A stretch of DNA of 38,920 bases from positions 1 through 38,920 of the forward strand of contig WFUT01000039.1 in the NCBI GenBank assembly GCA_015484845.1. The letters are read 5' to 3'. The position numbers and the translations under genes were made by a program. The stretch comes from Desulfobulbaceae bacterium. Its GTDB lineage: Bacteria > Desulfobacterota > Desulfobulbia > Desulfobulbales > Desulfobulbaceae. The notes beneath the pieces were generated by a model. The model saw nothing but the letters and a program-made list of their open reading frames with translations, was not told the origin of the DNA and did no database searches. Of this stretch, positions 1 to 8,680 are shown piece by piece; the stretch's first letter is position 1, and each line of letters begins with the position of its first letter.

Positions 1-353
1 CACTAAAACTGCTCACACTCTCGCCTCCAGACAGGGGCAGCCCCGGCCGGGACCTGCAGGGCACCGGGCCGCAGCATACCGCACCGGCCTTACAGGGATC
101 TCTCCCGGTCGGTTACAGTCGAAAAAAAGGTATCTGAAATCTCGTGTCAGGGTGTGCGGACGGCAGGAAGCAGGGAGTGCAGCGGCTGCCGACCTGGGGA
201 TGTGTCGCACAATCTCCCGTGCCGCCATTGCCGGGTTGTGTCGCCATGGCAGCGGTCGTGGCAGCCAGGGTCCGGCTGCCGTCTTCCTGCCGCGCGGTCA
301 GCAACGGGCACCACTTGGCGCTGCCGCCGCAGGGACAACCTGGGCGGGGAGAT
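1..353. other. Non-coding stretch downstream of cheY
   Basis: No open frame here has a convincing start, ribosome binding site or recognisable protein. The short frames on both strands look like by-products of high G+C. A run of seven A at 123-129 would read as a T-run for minus-strand transcripts leaving cheY, but I could not draw a strong G+C hairpin before it, so I do not call a terminator. Confidence 0.5.
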
Positions 354-725
354 TCACATGAAGGGTCCGAGGACCTCGCTCACCTTGTCCGGGGTAAAGG
401 GCTTCTTCAAGGCCCCGACAGCACCGAGGCTCTTGGCCTCGCCGATGATATCATCACCTGTTTCCGTTGAAATCATGAACACGGGGATATCCTTGATGGC
501 GTCGCGGGTACTCTTTTCACGGAGAAACTCGATACCGTTCATATTGGGCATGTTGATATCGCTGAGCACGATATCAACATTTTCCTTCTCCAGGACGTCC
601 AGTGCCTCAAGCCCGTCCCCGGCCTCGAAGATATCGCCGAAATCGAGTCCGGCCTGGCGCAGCGAACGGCTGACGATCTTCCGCATGGTGCTCGAGTCAT
701 CCACCAGTAATACGTTTTTTGCCAT
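354..725 (-). CDS. cheY: CheY-type single-domain response regulator
   Basis: A 123-residue stand-alone receiver domain with no output domain. The acidic pocket is D9/D10, the phospho-acceptor is D56 in the LSDINMPNMNG block, the switch Thr is near 87 (MISTE), and the conserved Lys is K108 in KKPF. It is expected to take phosphate from a CheA kinase and bind FliM at the flagellar switch in the cytoplasm. The ATG start has a clear GGGAGGAAT ribosome site 5 bases upstream on the minus strand. It lies 280 bases downstream of the CheA-like gene on the same strand, and the flagellar cluster is next door. Its role in chemotaxis is inferred from family and context; a non-motility receiver is possible but less likely. 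Confidence 0.93.
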   Translation of the reverse strand: MAKNVLLVDDSSTMRKIVSRSLRQAGLDFGDIFEAGDGLEALDVLEKENVDIVLSDINMPNMNGIEFLREKSTRDAIKDIPVFMISTETGDDIIGEAKSLGAVGALKKPFTPDKVSEVLGPFM

Positions 726-1005
726 GAGTCATTCCTCCCGTATGAATAAACCAGCGTGGCCGGGCCATCTCCTGGCCGGGGACACGACGAGGTACACTTG
801 TGAAAACCGGTCCCGGCAGGGCACCTGGCGGCCATTGTCCGAAAAGGTTCGGGTTCCCGGGTCACAGCCACGACAGGCCATAACAATGCCGCCGGCCGCC
901 GCACCCTGTTCCGGGGTTCCGGCCCTGTCGGGGCCATGGCCAGCCGCCCTGCCGTATGTCCATAATATCAAAAAAATACCGGAGACGAAGAAATAAATTC
1001 TTTTT
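726..1005. other. 280-base spacer between the CheA-like gene and cheY
   Basis: No gene is supported here. The spacer contains A/T runs just after the upstream stop codon (T-run 1001-1007; A-run near 970-976) but no strong hairpin before a T-run on the minus strand. I found no sigma-54 or sigma-28 motif facing cheY, so cheY may be read from the upstream gene or from a promoter I do not recognise. Confidence 0.4.
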
Positions 1006-2235
1006 TTACCCACCCATCGACCGGGCGATATCCCCGGCCTGCCTGAGGATCCTGTCGACGACCTGCTCCAGCGATCCGTCCATGCCGGCCCGGTGGCCTT
1101 CCAGCAGGGCGATGTGATCGAGAAGGGCACGCAGTTGTTCCCTGTCCACCGTGACACGGGCGGCGGCTGCCGGCGGCTCCCCGGTCGCGCCCCGGTCCGG
1201 GCTGTCGGCGTTCTCCGGCCCCGGCCGCGGAGCCTGGCCCACGGGACAGGCCCGGCCGGTCCTGATGGCCCGGTCCACCTCTTCCGAGCTGACCTCACCC
1301 ATGGCCACCAGCAGGTCACCGAGCCGCTTGGGCGTCTTCTTTTTTGCCCGCGCCTGCTTCTGGATCCTGAGCGCCTCCTCTACGGCCTGGGGATCGACCA
1401 GGCCGGCCTCGACCAGCAGCTGGCCAATGGGCTGCCGCATGATGGCCCGGAGCGCCTCGAGATGCTCCTCGATCTTGGGAACAAGACCATCTCCTCCCGC
1501 GGCAATGGCATCGATCCCTTCATAGAGGACGTCCACCAGTCCCAGGAAGACCTTGTCCGGATATTCGCCCTGGAAGACCTCGCCGCCATAAAATCGCCTG
1601 AGTACGTTGGCCATTGCCCCGCAGATCCGCTCCAGGTCGGTGTATCCCCGGTCGGAAAAGAGTCCTTTCAGTTCCTCCAGGCCCGCGATGAGCTCCTGCA
1701 GTCGTCCGGGATCCACCGATGTCGCGTCCCAGAGCAGCAGCTCCCGCTCCACCCACTGCATCAGTTCATCCACCTGGCTGACGAACTCCTCCAGGCTCTC
1801 GTGGTCCGGCCCCGGGACACCGGCCGGGGCAGGGGTAGGCAACAGCCTGCCGATCAGCTCATCGGCGGCCAGGACAAGCTGTTCGTCGGTGCCGGTACTC
1901 CGGATGTGGTCGAGCCCCTGCCGGAAAAAAAGGCAGGTCTCGTGGAGGAGAAGGAGATCCTCCGGCTCAACCTTCCCGGGCGCGGCCCCCAGGCCGGTGG
2001 CAAACTGTTCCACCGCATCGGCGACCCCGGCCAGGCAGTGAAAACCGAGAAAACCGGCGCCGCCCTTCAGGGAATGGGCAAGGGTGGAACAGGCTGCCAG
2101 GGCACCGGCAGGGTCTCCATGGTGCCTGCCGGACCGCACCAACTCCCTGACAACAGGTTCGACCCGTTCGAGCATCCGGAGTGTTTCCTCGAAAAAACTC
2201 GTGCGTATGGCCTGATCAGAGGTCGATTCAGTCAC
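1006..2235 (-). CDS. CheA-like Hpt protein lacking kinase domains
   Basis: A 409-residue protein, GTG start. The N-terminal Hpt domain has the phosphorylatable His at about 54 (HSLKGGAGFLG). A second Hpt-like helical region (about 147-265) keeps the KG pair at 190-191 but has Glu187 where the His should be. Residues about 268-326 hold two copies of a short motif of the kind seen in type II/IV secretion ATPase N-termini (IGQLLVEAGLV and LGDLLVAMGEV). The last 50 residues resemble the start of a CheA P3 dimerisation helix. The ATP-binding P4 and CheW-like P5 domains of a full CheA (600+ residues) are absent: the frame ends at a TAA inside an A-run and no such sequence follows. It could be a phosphorelay intermediate or phosphate sink feeding the adjacent cheY, or a decayed cheA. 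Confidence 0.75.
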   Translation of the reverse strand: MTESTSDQAIRTSFFEETLRMLERVEPVVRELVRSGRHHGDPAGALAACSTLAHSLKGGAGFLGFHCLAGVADAVEQFATGLGAAPGKVEPEDLLLLHETCLFFRQGLDHIRSTGTDEQLVLAADELIGRLLPTPAPAGVPGPDHESLEEFVSQVDELMQWVERELLLWDATSVDPGRLQELIAGLEELKGLFSDRGYTDLERICGAMANVLRRFYGGEVFQGEYPDKVFLGLVDVLYEGIDAIAAGGDGLVPKIEEHLEALRAIMRQPIGQLLVEAGLVDPQAVEEALRIQKQARAKKKTPKRLGDLLVAMGEVSSEEVDRAIRTGRACPVGQAPRPGPENADSPDRGATGEPPAAAARVTVDREQLRALLDHIALLEGHRAGMDGSLEQVVDRILRQAGDIARSMGG

Positions 2236-2439
2236 GGTATGTCCTGCCTGCGAGGTAATCTGTGGGCGGCCGGATGCAGGAGGCCGCGTTCATGGTCTGC
2301 GGGTCTGTCACGGGAATGGTCCTCCCTCTTTCACCTGGTTCCTGCAGGATTCCGGTGTGAATGCCAGGGCGGAAAGAGCCCCGGGGATCCGCTCCGGGTC
2401 CCTGCCGGCAGGGCCCGGACACATCCCCTTCTCTGTTCT

Positions 2440-2467
2440 ATTATATGGAAAAGAGATCACCTGTCCA
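2440..2467 (-). promoter_or_regulatory. Sigma-70-like promoter for the CheA-like/cheY pair
   Basis: On the minus strand TGGACA (-35, 5/6 match) is followed after 16 bases by a perfect TATAAT (-10, at 2440-2445). It points at the GTG start at 2235 and implies a leader of about 200 bases. It is the best housekeeping-type promoter I found in the window. Confidence 0.55.
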
Positions 2468-2546
2468 TGTAAAATACACGGTATCCACATGTGAGCACCC
2501 GCCGGCAGGAGAACAAGAGTCAAAATTCCGTCAGCAGGCTTCAACT

Positions 2547-2654
2547 CCCCTGCCCGGCCAGGGGCAGCCACCATGGCGACACCGCCGAGCAGGTTCCCCG
2601 GGCCATCGCCGGAGCATGGAATGTATATTGCTTGTCTCCCCTGAGCAGGGGAGA
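2547..2654. repeat. Two CCCCTG/CAGGGG hairpins in the divergent spacer
   Basis: A stem CCCCTG...CAGGGG (2547-2564, 6-base loop) and a perfect palindrome TCTCCCCTG-AG-CAGGGGAGA (2635-2654) lie 70 bases apart between the divergent CheA-like and NTF2-like genes. They share the same arm sequence. Neither is followed by a T-run on either strand, so they are not typical terminators. They could be operator half-sites or RNA structures. Confidence 0.5.
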
Positions 2655-2762
2655 AAATAAACAGCAGAGCCCTGGCCTTTTGGATCCCGGGGCCGTCCCG
2701 ACGTGAGGGAGAAACAGGCCGCACAGGCCGTCACAACCCTTCACAGCCTTTACCGCGAGCAC

Positions 2763-3116
2763 ATGATGACACAGGCATCAGCAAGGAAGTTTTCGGAAGA
2801 ATGGCAGCAATCCTGGAACGATCATGACATTGACAGCATAATGAACCACTATGCTGAAGACATTGTCCTGGTGTCACCGGTTGCTGAAAAACTCCTGGGA
2901 TACCCGAAAGTTGAGGGCACCGAAGCTGTAAGAGAATATTTCATGAAGGGCCTGCGGGCCTACCCGGACCTGCGCTTTGCTGTCGTGGACATACTCTGCG
3001 GAAACCAAAGCATCGTCCTGCTGTATGTGAACCAGGACGGCGTACAATGCGGTGAATTCATGGAGTTTGATGCCAGGGGAAAGATCAGCAGGATGTACGC
3101 CCATTACAGTCGATAG
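2763..3116 (+). CDS. NTF2/SnoaL-like small protein
   Basis: A 117-residue protein with the single-domain NTF2-like pattern: an N-terminal helix ending WNDHDIDSIMNHYAEDI, then strand-rich sequence and a C-terminal KISRMYAHY strand. Family members include ketosteroid isomerase-like enzymes and ligand-binding proteins, so no substrate can be named. A GTG start at 2703 is also open, but the fold begins after the ATG at 2763. The ribosome site is weak. Codon use is visibly more A/T-tolerant than in the flagellar genes, which suggests a separate origin. It sits upstream of, but does not look part of, the flagellar operon. Confidence 0.75.
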   Translation: MMTQASARKFSEEWQQSWNDHDIDSIMNHYAEDIVLVSPVAEKLLGYPKVEGTEAVREYFMKGLRAYPDLRFAVVDILCGNQSIVLLYVNQDGVQCGEFMEFDARGKISRMYAHYSR

Positions 3117-3138
3117 GACACTCTAGTCACGCGGCCCC

Positions 3139-5577
3139 ATGACCCTGTTGTTGCGCAACATCTTTCTCGCGACCCTGCTTCTCCTGCTGCCCTTGCAGGT
3201 GCGGGCCCACGCCACCGCTGTCCTGCAGAAGGTCACCTCCACCGGCGAGAAGGCACGGCTGCAGATATTCCTGCGCCTCTCCACCCTGCCCGGGCACGTC
3301 CTGGACACCACCGGGCGACGGGTGGACCTGGTCCTGAAGGACACCGTGGCGGCGGCCGATTTCACGCCCCTGCCCGGCGACGACCGGATGATCAAGATGA
3401 TCGTCAGGAAGAAGGCGGCGGACACGGTTCTGTCATTCTACTTCCGCTACCCGCCCCAGAACGTCACTGTCGACGAGAACAGGGAGACCGGCTCCCTGAT
3501 GCTGGACATCCTGACCGGCAACCCCTTTTCTGCCGCCTACCCGGACCTGAGCTCCCGCCTCAAGGGGGTCACCCTCCTGCACCGCAACGAGGTGGATTAC
3601 ACCAACCCGGTGAACCTTTCACCCTACGCCGGCCGCTGGCGGGCCCTGTTCAGGGAGTACGAGACACCGGTCACCATCAGGCCCGCCGTCCGCCTGACCC
3701 TGCCCCCCTTTCCCCTGGCCGTCTACCTGGCGCCCAGGACCGCGGCCGCGAAATGGCTGACCCCGGAGGTCATGGCCCTGGCAGGAGGGAAGAAATGGGA
3801 ACTGATCTACCGGGAGGTGCGGCAGCAGCTGGAGACCGAGAAGAACAACGACCGGAGGAACCGGCTCCTGCTCACCTATGCCGAGGCCCTGGTACGGGCC
3901 GGCGAATACGAGGAACCCTACCAGCTCCTGCAGCAGATCGTGCTCAGCTATCCCGACACCAGGCTCGCCCGTTTCGCCAGGCTCCTCTTCATCTACCTCC
4001 AGGCCGAGAAGGAAGACGCCTTCCTTGCCTCTGTCGAGCTCGATTCCCTGGTCCACAAGCTGGGGGACGCCAATCCCTTTGCCGCCTACACGACGATCCT
4101 GCAGGCCGAGCTCGCCATCCAGACGGACCGGTACAAGGATGCAAAGACCTTCCTGGGCCGCGACGACATCGCCTACAGCGGCCGGGCCGAGCTCCTGCGC
4201 CTGCTGCGCCAGGCAGACACCGCCTACGGCCGCGGACGGATGATCCGGGCCCTGGTCGCCTACCTGCAGCTGGCCAGGCGCTCGGACATCATCCGTTCCC
4301 ATCCCCGTTCGCTGGCCAACTTCAGCGATACGCTCTACACGCACCAGCGGTATGGCGATGCGGCCAGGCAATACCAGCGCCTCTCCGACCTGCTGGCCGA
4401 CCACCGGCTTCGCGACCTGGCCCTGTTCCGGCTGGCCATGAGCCAGCTCAGGAGCGGCAGCAGGCCACGCCAGGTCATGCCCCTGCTCCTGCAGATCCAG
4501 GGCGCCTATCCCGACACGGAGGGGGCCTTCCGCGCCAGCCTGAAGCAGACGGATCTCCAGTACCTGGCAGGCAGCCTTAGCAGTGAAAAGGCCGCCCGGG
4601 CCTACCACCGGGTATCGGAAAAGGGCAACCGGATCGAGCTGCGGGAGGAGGGGGCGGTCAAGGAGGCCGTGGTCTACGCCCTGGCCGGTGACAACCAGCG
4701 GGCCATCGCCCTGGCCATGGTGATCCTGCGCGATTTCCAGAGCGGCAGGCTGCGGGTGACCACCCAGGCGCTGGTCATCGAACGTCTGCCCCGGGTCCTG
4801 AAAAAACTGATCAGCAAGGGGCAGTACGTCAAGGCCCTGGTCCTTGCCAAGCAGAACCGGGAATACTTTGCCCGCGGCTGGCTCAAGACCGACCTGCTCT
4901 ACGATCTTGCCCGGGCCTACTCCAGGCTCGGCGTCTATGACCGGGCCGTGCGCACCTACCAGTATATCTTCGATGTCAGCGACGGCGCGGAGCGGGAGAA
5001 AGTCTACCTGCCGCTTCTCAAGGCGCTTTTCGAGGAGGACAGGTATGACCTGGTGGAAGACTATGCCGACCGCTTCTTCTTCCGCTACCCGGACAGCCCG
5101 GATGCGCCACGGGTCTTTCTCTACCGGCTCAGGGCCCTGCGCAGTTCCGGCCGGCTCGACCTGGCGGCCCGCCTCCTTGACAGGAAGGATCGGCCCTCGT
5201 CCAGGAAGATCGACCTGGTCGCGGCCTCGATCTACGCGGATCTCGGCCGCTGGCAGGACGTTATCCGCATCCTGTCCAGGCCCGAAATGGCCGCGGCAAC
5301 GGCAGGTGGCGAACATGCCTACGAGCTGGCCGAGGCCTACTTCCAGACAGGAAAATATGATCGTGCCAGGCCCATCTATGAACGGCTGCAGCAGGAGGAT
5401 AACTTTCGTGAACTGGCCATGTTCCGGCTGGCGCGGATCGACCTGCAGCGCGGCCGGAAGAAACAGGCCCTAAACGAGTTCAGGCAACTGGCCGAAAAAG
5501 GTAAAGATCCCCTCTGGATCAAACTGGCAAAAGAGGAGATCAGGATCCTGGAGATGGAGCCGGAGATCCAGAAGTAA
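3139..5577 (+). CDS. Secreted AMIN-like/TPR protein at the head of the flagellar cluster
   Basis: An 812-residue protein. It begins with a signal peptide (basic start, leucine-rich core, probable cut after VRAHA at about 25). A beta-rich segment of about 90 residues follows, reminiscent of AMIN envelope-targeting domains. The rest, from about residue 215 to the end, is helical TPR-like repeats with recurring AEAL..AGEYEEPYQLL, AYSRLGVYDRAV and AEAYFQTGKYDRA type units. It is predicted to be periplasmic. It precedes flgB on the same strand with a 132-base gap. It probably helps assemble or anchor the basal body, or links it to the cell wall; that is inference from context. The precise family is unknown to me. 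Confidence 0.8.
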   Translation: MTLLLRNIFLATLLLLLPLQVRAHATAVLQKVTSTGEKARLQIFLRLSTLPGHVLDTTGRRVDLVLKDTVAAADFTPLPGDDRMIKMIVRKKAADTVLSFYFRYPPQNVTVDENRETGSLMLDILTGNPFSAAYPDLSSRLKGVTLLHRNEVDYTNPVNLSPYAGRWRALFREYETPVTIRPAVRLTLPPFPLAVYLAPRTAAAKWLTPEVMALAGGKKWELIYREVRQQLETEKNNDRRNRLLLTYAEALVRAGEYEEPYQLLQQIVLSYPDTRLARFARLLFIYLQAEKEDAFLASVELDSLVHKLGDANPFAAYTTILQAELAIQTDRYKDAKTFLGRDDIAYSGRAELLRLLRQADTAYGRGRMIRALVAYLQLARRSDIIRSHPRSLANFSDTLYTHQRYGDAARQYQRLSDLLADHRLRDLALFRLAMSQLRSGSRPRQVMPLLLQIQGAYPDTEGAFRASLKQTDLQYLAGSLSSEKAARAYHRVSEKGNRIELREEGAVKEAVVYALAGDNQRAIALAMVILRDFQSGRLRVTTQALVIERLPRVLKKLISKGQYVKALVLAKQNREYFARGWLKTDLLYDLARAYSRLGVYDRAVRTYQYIFDVSDGAEREKVYLPLLKALFEEDRYDLVEDYADRFFFRYPDSPDAPRVFLYRLRALRSSGRLDLAARLLDRKDRPSSRKIDLVAASIYADLGRWQDVIRILSRPEMAAATAGGEHAYELAEAYFQTGKYDRARPIYERLQQEDNFRELAMFRLARIDLQRGRKKQALNEFRQLAEKGKDPLWIKLAKEEIRILEMEPEIQK

Positions 5578-5709
5578 AATGCAGGCCGTCTCCGGAACGG
5601 CCCGCATCGATGCGCCATGGAGCAACACCATGCCCCGTGGCCACGACAGCAATGAAAGCAGAAGCACGGAGAGGCCGGCGCCCGGCCATCCCCGGCCAAG
5701 GAGAGTCCC

Positions 5710-6123
5710 ATGCCCTTTATCCAACAGTTTGACCCCACCCTGGCCATGTTGCAGAAGGTCCTGGACCTGCGGGCCGAGAACCAGCAGGTCATCAGCTCCA
5801 ACATCGCCAATGCCGACACCCCCGGCTATGCGCCGGCCACGCTCGACTTCGAGAAGGAGCTGCACAACGCCGTGTTCGGCGGCGGCCTGCGACCGGTGGT
5901 CACCCAGCCCGATCACATCCGGATCACGCCGGCGGATGTCTCGCAGGTGAGCGGCACCATCCGTCGCCACCCGGACACCACCGGCATTGGCGACGAAAAC
6001 GGTGTCAGCGTTGACAAGGAGATGGTCCGGTTATCGGAAAACCAGATCCTCTACGAGGCCGCCGTCACCATGCTCAATAAGAAGCTGGCCATGCTGAAAT
6101 ACGTTGCCGGTGATGGCAGGTAA
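5710..6123 (+). CDS. flgB: Flagellar proximal rod protein FlgB
   Basis: A 137-residue protein, normal family length. It carries the rod-family N-terminal signature SSNIANADTPGYAP (about 29-42) and the amphipathic C-terminal helix EMVRLSENQILYEAAV, both used for rod packing after export through the type III apparatus. It starts at an ATG preceded by CAAGGAGAG, a good ribosome site. I found no convincing sigma-54 or sigma-28 site in the 132 bases upstream, so it may be read from the TPR-like gene. Its last codons carry the sigma-54 promoter for flgC. Confidence 0.97.
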   Translation: MPFIQQFDPTLAMLQKVLDLRAENQQVISSNIANADTPGYAPATLDFEKELHNAVFGGGLRPVVTQPDHIRITPADVSQVSGTIRRHPDTTGIGDENGVSVDKEMVRLSENQILYEAAVTMLNKKLAMLKYVAGDGR

Positions 6124-6129
6124 CTTGCA
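6114..6129 (+). promoter_or_regulatory. Sigma-54 (-24/-12) promoter for the flgC-flgE block
   Basis: TGGCAGGTAACTTGCA has GG and GC exactly 12 bases apart, with the TGGCA and TTGCA elements both intact. It overlaps the flgB stop codon (TAA at 6121-6123). The predicted transcript start is near 6140, about 115 bases before flgC. A sigma-54 RNA polymerase needs an enhancer-binding activator of the FleQ/FlrC/FlgR type, which is not encoded in this window. Confidence 0.75.
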
Positions 6130-6254
6130 TGAACAATGACACATCCCGGCAAGATCCTGACAAAGAGCGGCAGAGAGGAGCCATCGACCTCGCCGCGGGC
6201 GCAAATCACCGCGGCTTCCCTCTCCTGGCTCCCGACTTCTGACAAGGAGATACC

Positions 6255-6686
6255 ATGGACCTGTTCACGACTTTTGAGATCGCATCCTCGGCCCTGAAGG
6301 CCCAGCGCATCCGCCTCAACACCATCAGTTCCAACATCGCCAACGCCGAGACCACTTCCACGCCCGAGGGTGGGCCGTACCGAAAGAAATCGGTCTACTT
6401 CGAGTCCACCAACATCCCCTTCAGGGACCAGCTGAACGCGAGCATGAAGGACGCGGCGCACGGAGTCAAGGTGGCGCGCATCGTCGAGGATACCGGGCCG
6501 GGCCGCAAGGTCTACGACCCGTCCAACCCCGATGCCGGCAAGGACGGATACGTGGAGATGCCCAACATCAGCGTCCTCAAGGAGATGGTGGACATGATGT
6601 CCGCCACCCGCTCCTACGAGGCCAACACCACAACCATCAAGTCGGCCAAGCGCATGGCGCTCAAGGCCCTTGAGATCGGGAGGTAG
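6255..6686 (+). CDS. flgC: Flagellar proximal rod protein FlgC
   Basis: A 143-residue protein matching FlgC length. N-terminal FEIASSALKAQRIRLNTISS followed by NIANAETTSTP is the rod signature, and the C-terminal EMVDMMSATRSYEANTTTI helix is the partner element. It forms part of the axial rod above the MS ring. The ATG has an AAGGAGAT ribosome site. It is the first gene after the sigma-54 promoter and is followed directly by fliE. Confidence 0.97.
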   Translation: MDLFTTFEIASSALKAQRIRLNTISSNIANAETTSTPEGGPYRKKSVYFESTNIPFRDQLNASMKDAAHGVKVARIVEDTGPGRKVYDPSNPDAGKDGYVEMPNISVLKEMVDMMSATRSYEANTTTIKSAKRMALKALEIGR

Positions 6687-6690
6687 ATAG

Positions 6691-6984
6691 ATGCAACCCC
6701 TCCAGGGACTTGCCCCCGTCGGCCTGGCAAAACCTGATGCCGGCTCCGCGGCCGACAAGGTGGAGCAGAGCTTTGCCAAAATTATGACAGACATGGTCTC
6801 CCAGGTCAACGACCAGCAGCAGGCAGCGGACCGTGCCGTGCAGGAGGTGCATGCCGGTGGGGCCAAGAACCTGCACGAGGCCATGATCGCGCTGGAAGAG
6901 GCGGACATCTCGCTCCGCTTCCTGGTCCAGGTCCGTAACAAGGCCATGGACGCCTACCAGGAGATCATGCGGATGCAGGTCTGA
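6691..6984 (+). CDS. fliE: MS-ring/rod junction protein FliE
   Basis: A 97-residue protein, typical for FliE, which adapts the MS ring (FliF) to the rod. It has the family pattern of a variable N-terminus, the SFAKIMTDMV helix, and the conserved C-terminal block DISLRFLVQVRNKAMDAYQEIMRMQV-like segment at about 72-97. It starts 4 bases after the flgC stop, with GGGAGG in the flgC tail as ribosome site, so the two are translationally linked. Confidence 0.96.
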   Translation: MQPLQGLAPVGLAKPDAGSAADKVEQSFAKIMTDMVSQVNDQQQAADRAVQEVHAGGAKNLHEAMIALEEADISLRFLVQVRNKAMDAYQEIMRMQV

Positions 6985-7063
6985 CCGGGCGCTGACACAG
7001 ACCCCTTTCCCGGCCCGGACCGGCCAACCAAAATGATAATCACGGACAGATTCGGCAAGCGCC

Positions 7064-8671
7064 ATGGCAGAAGAACAAAGCACAGCCCCGCAGGAGAACC
7101 AACCCGCCAACGGCTGGCAGGTGCTGGTCAACCAGATCCGGCAGTGGCCCCTGTCACGCAAGATCGCCCTCGGGGTCGTTGCCGCCCTTTCCATCGCCCT
7201 GTTCGCCTTCATCATCATCCAGGCCAGGACCGCCGACTACCAGCTTCTCTATGGCAACCTCAACGAGTCGGACGCGGCCGAGATCGTGAACTGGCTCAAG
7301 AGCAAGAACATCCCCTACCAGCTCAAGGACAACGGCCACTCCATCCTGGTGCCGGCGGAGACGCTCCACGAGACCCGGCTCAGCCTGGCCTCGGCAGGCC
7401 TGCCCCAGGGCAGCGGAGTCGGCTACGAGATCTTTGACAAGCAGTCCTTTGCGCTCACCGACTTTGTCCAGAAGGTCAACTACACCCGTGCCCTGCAGGG
7501 CGAGCTGGCCCGGACCATTGCCTCGCTCGGCCCGGTGGAGTCGGCCCGGGTCCACCTGGCCCTGCCGGAAAAGCGGTTGTTCAAAAACCAGCAGAAACCT
7601 GCCACCGCATCTGTTATTATACGACTGAAGCCCGGCCGCCGGCTCAACGAGTCACAGGTGCAGGGGATCGTCCACCTTGTCTCCAGCGCCGTCGAGGGTC
7701 TCAGCCCGGAGCACGTCACCGTGATCAACCAGAACGGCAACGTGCTCACCCGGACATCCGGGGAAGGAGTGGCCGGCAACCTGTCACCGGACATGCTGGA
7801 CTACCAGCTCCAGGTGGAACGTCACCTGGAGGAACGTGCCCAGGCCCTGCTGAACAAGGCCCTGGGCGACAAGAAGTCCATGGTCCGGGTCACGGCCCAG
7901 CTCGACTTTGCCCGTTTCGAGAAGACCGAGGAACTCTACGATCCCGAGGAACCGGTCATCCGCAGCGAACAGGTAAGCGAGGAGAAGACCGGCTCCGAGA
8001 TCGTCGGCGGCATTCCCGGCGTCCAGTCGAACCTGCAGGGCAACACCAGCCAGGCCGCCGGGTCCACCCCACCCTCCAGCCGCTCCAAGCGGACCGTCAA
8101 CTACGAGATCAGCAAGGTGGTCTCCAAGACGGTGAACCCGGTGGGCACGATCAAGCGGCTCTCCGTGGCCGTGCTGGTGGCCGACAAGGTCATACCGGCG
8201 CGGGGCAAGGAGCCGGCAAAAACCGTGCCCCGCAGCAAGGAGGAACTGGACTCGCTGAAGAACATGATCAGCTCCGCCCTGGGTATTGACAAGGCCCGCG
8301 GCGACAAGATTGAAGTGACCTCCATGCCCTTTACCGAAACAGGGCAGGGAAAAGAGGCCAAGGGAGTTACAGGAACCTCGGTGTACGAATACATGCCGCT
8401 CATCCGCTACGGCCTGCTCCTGGTGGCAGGGCTCCTGATCTACCTGCTCATGGTCAGGCCCCTGATCAAGACCCTGCGGCAGGACGTGACCCAGCACTTC
8501 AAGACCGTGCAGGAGCTCGAGGCCGAGCAGCAGCGGGCCAAGGAGGCCCGCAGGGAGAAGGAACAGCGGGCCATGGCCCAGGATCCGCTCCTCAGGATCC
8601 GCAAGGACATAGAAGAGAACCCGGTCTTTGCCGCGCACGTGCTGAAGAACTGGATCCACGAGAAAGGCTGA
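7064..8671 (+). CDS. fliF: Flagellar MS-ring protein FliF
   Basis: A 535-residue inner-membrane protein. Transmembrane helices lie at about 34-53 and 448-468. Between them is the secretin/YscJ-like ring-building region (YQLLYGNLNESDAAEIV, then SQASAGLPQG-type and VNYTRALQGELARTI blocks). The C-terminal cytoplasmic tail (RIRKDIEENPVFAAHVLKNW) is the FliG-binding element. It forms the platform on which the rotor and export gate are built. It lies between fliE and fliG, with a 9-base gap to fliG. Confidence 0.97.
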   Translation: MAEEQSTAPQENQPANGWQVLVNQIRQWPLSRKIALGVVAALSIALFAFIIIQARTADYQLLYGNLNESDAAEIVNWLKSKNIPYQLKDNGHSILVPAETLHETRLSLASAGLPQGSGVGYEIFDKQSFALTDFVQKVNYTRALQGELARTIASLGPVESARVHLALPEKRLFKNQQKPATASVIIRLKPGRRLNESQVQGIVHLVSSAVEGLSPEHVTVINQNGNVLTRTSGEGVAGNLSPDMLDYQLQVERHLEERAQALLNKALGDKKSMVRVTAQLDFARFEKTEELYDPEEPVIRSEQVSEEKTGSEIVGGIPGVQSNLQGNTSQAAGSTPPSSRSKRTVNYEISKVVSKTVNPVGTIKRLSVAVLVADKVIPARGKEPAKTVPRSKEELDSLKNMISSALGIDKARGDKIEVTSMPFTETGQGKEAKGVTGTSVYEYMPLIRYGLLLVAGLLIYLLMVRPLIKTLRQDVTQHFKTVQELEAEQQRAKEARREKEQRAMAQDPLLRIRKDIEENPVFAAHVLKNWIHEKG

Positions 8672-8680
8672 CAGAACCCC

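Noticed and set aside
13-338. Several overlapping short frames at the left edge
   Set aside because: Arg/Ala/Pro-rich translations on both strands in the same place, no ribosome site and no recognisable family.
960-1007. Terminator for the CheA-like gene
   Set aside because: T-runs are present on the minus strand, but no G+C-rich hairpin precedes them.
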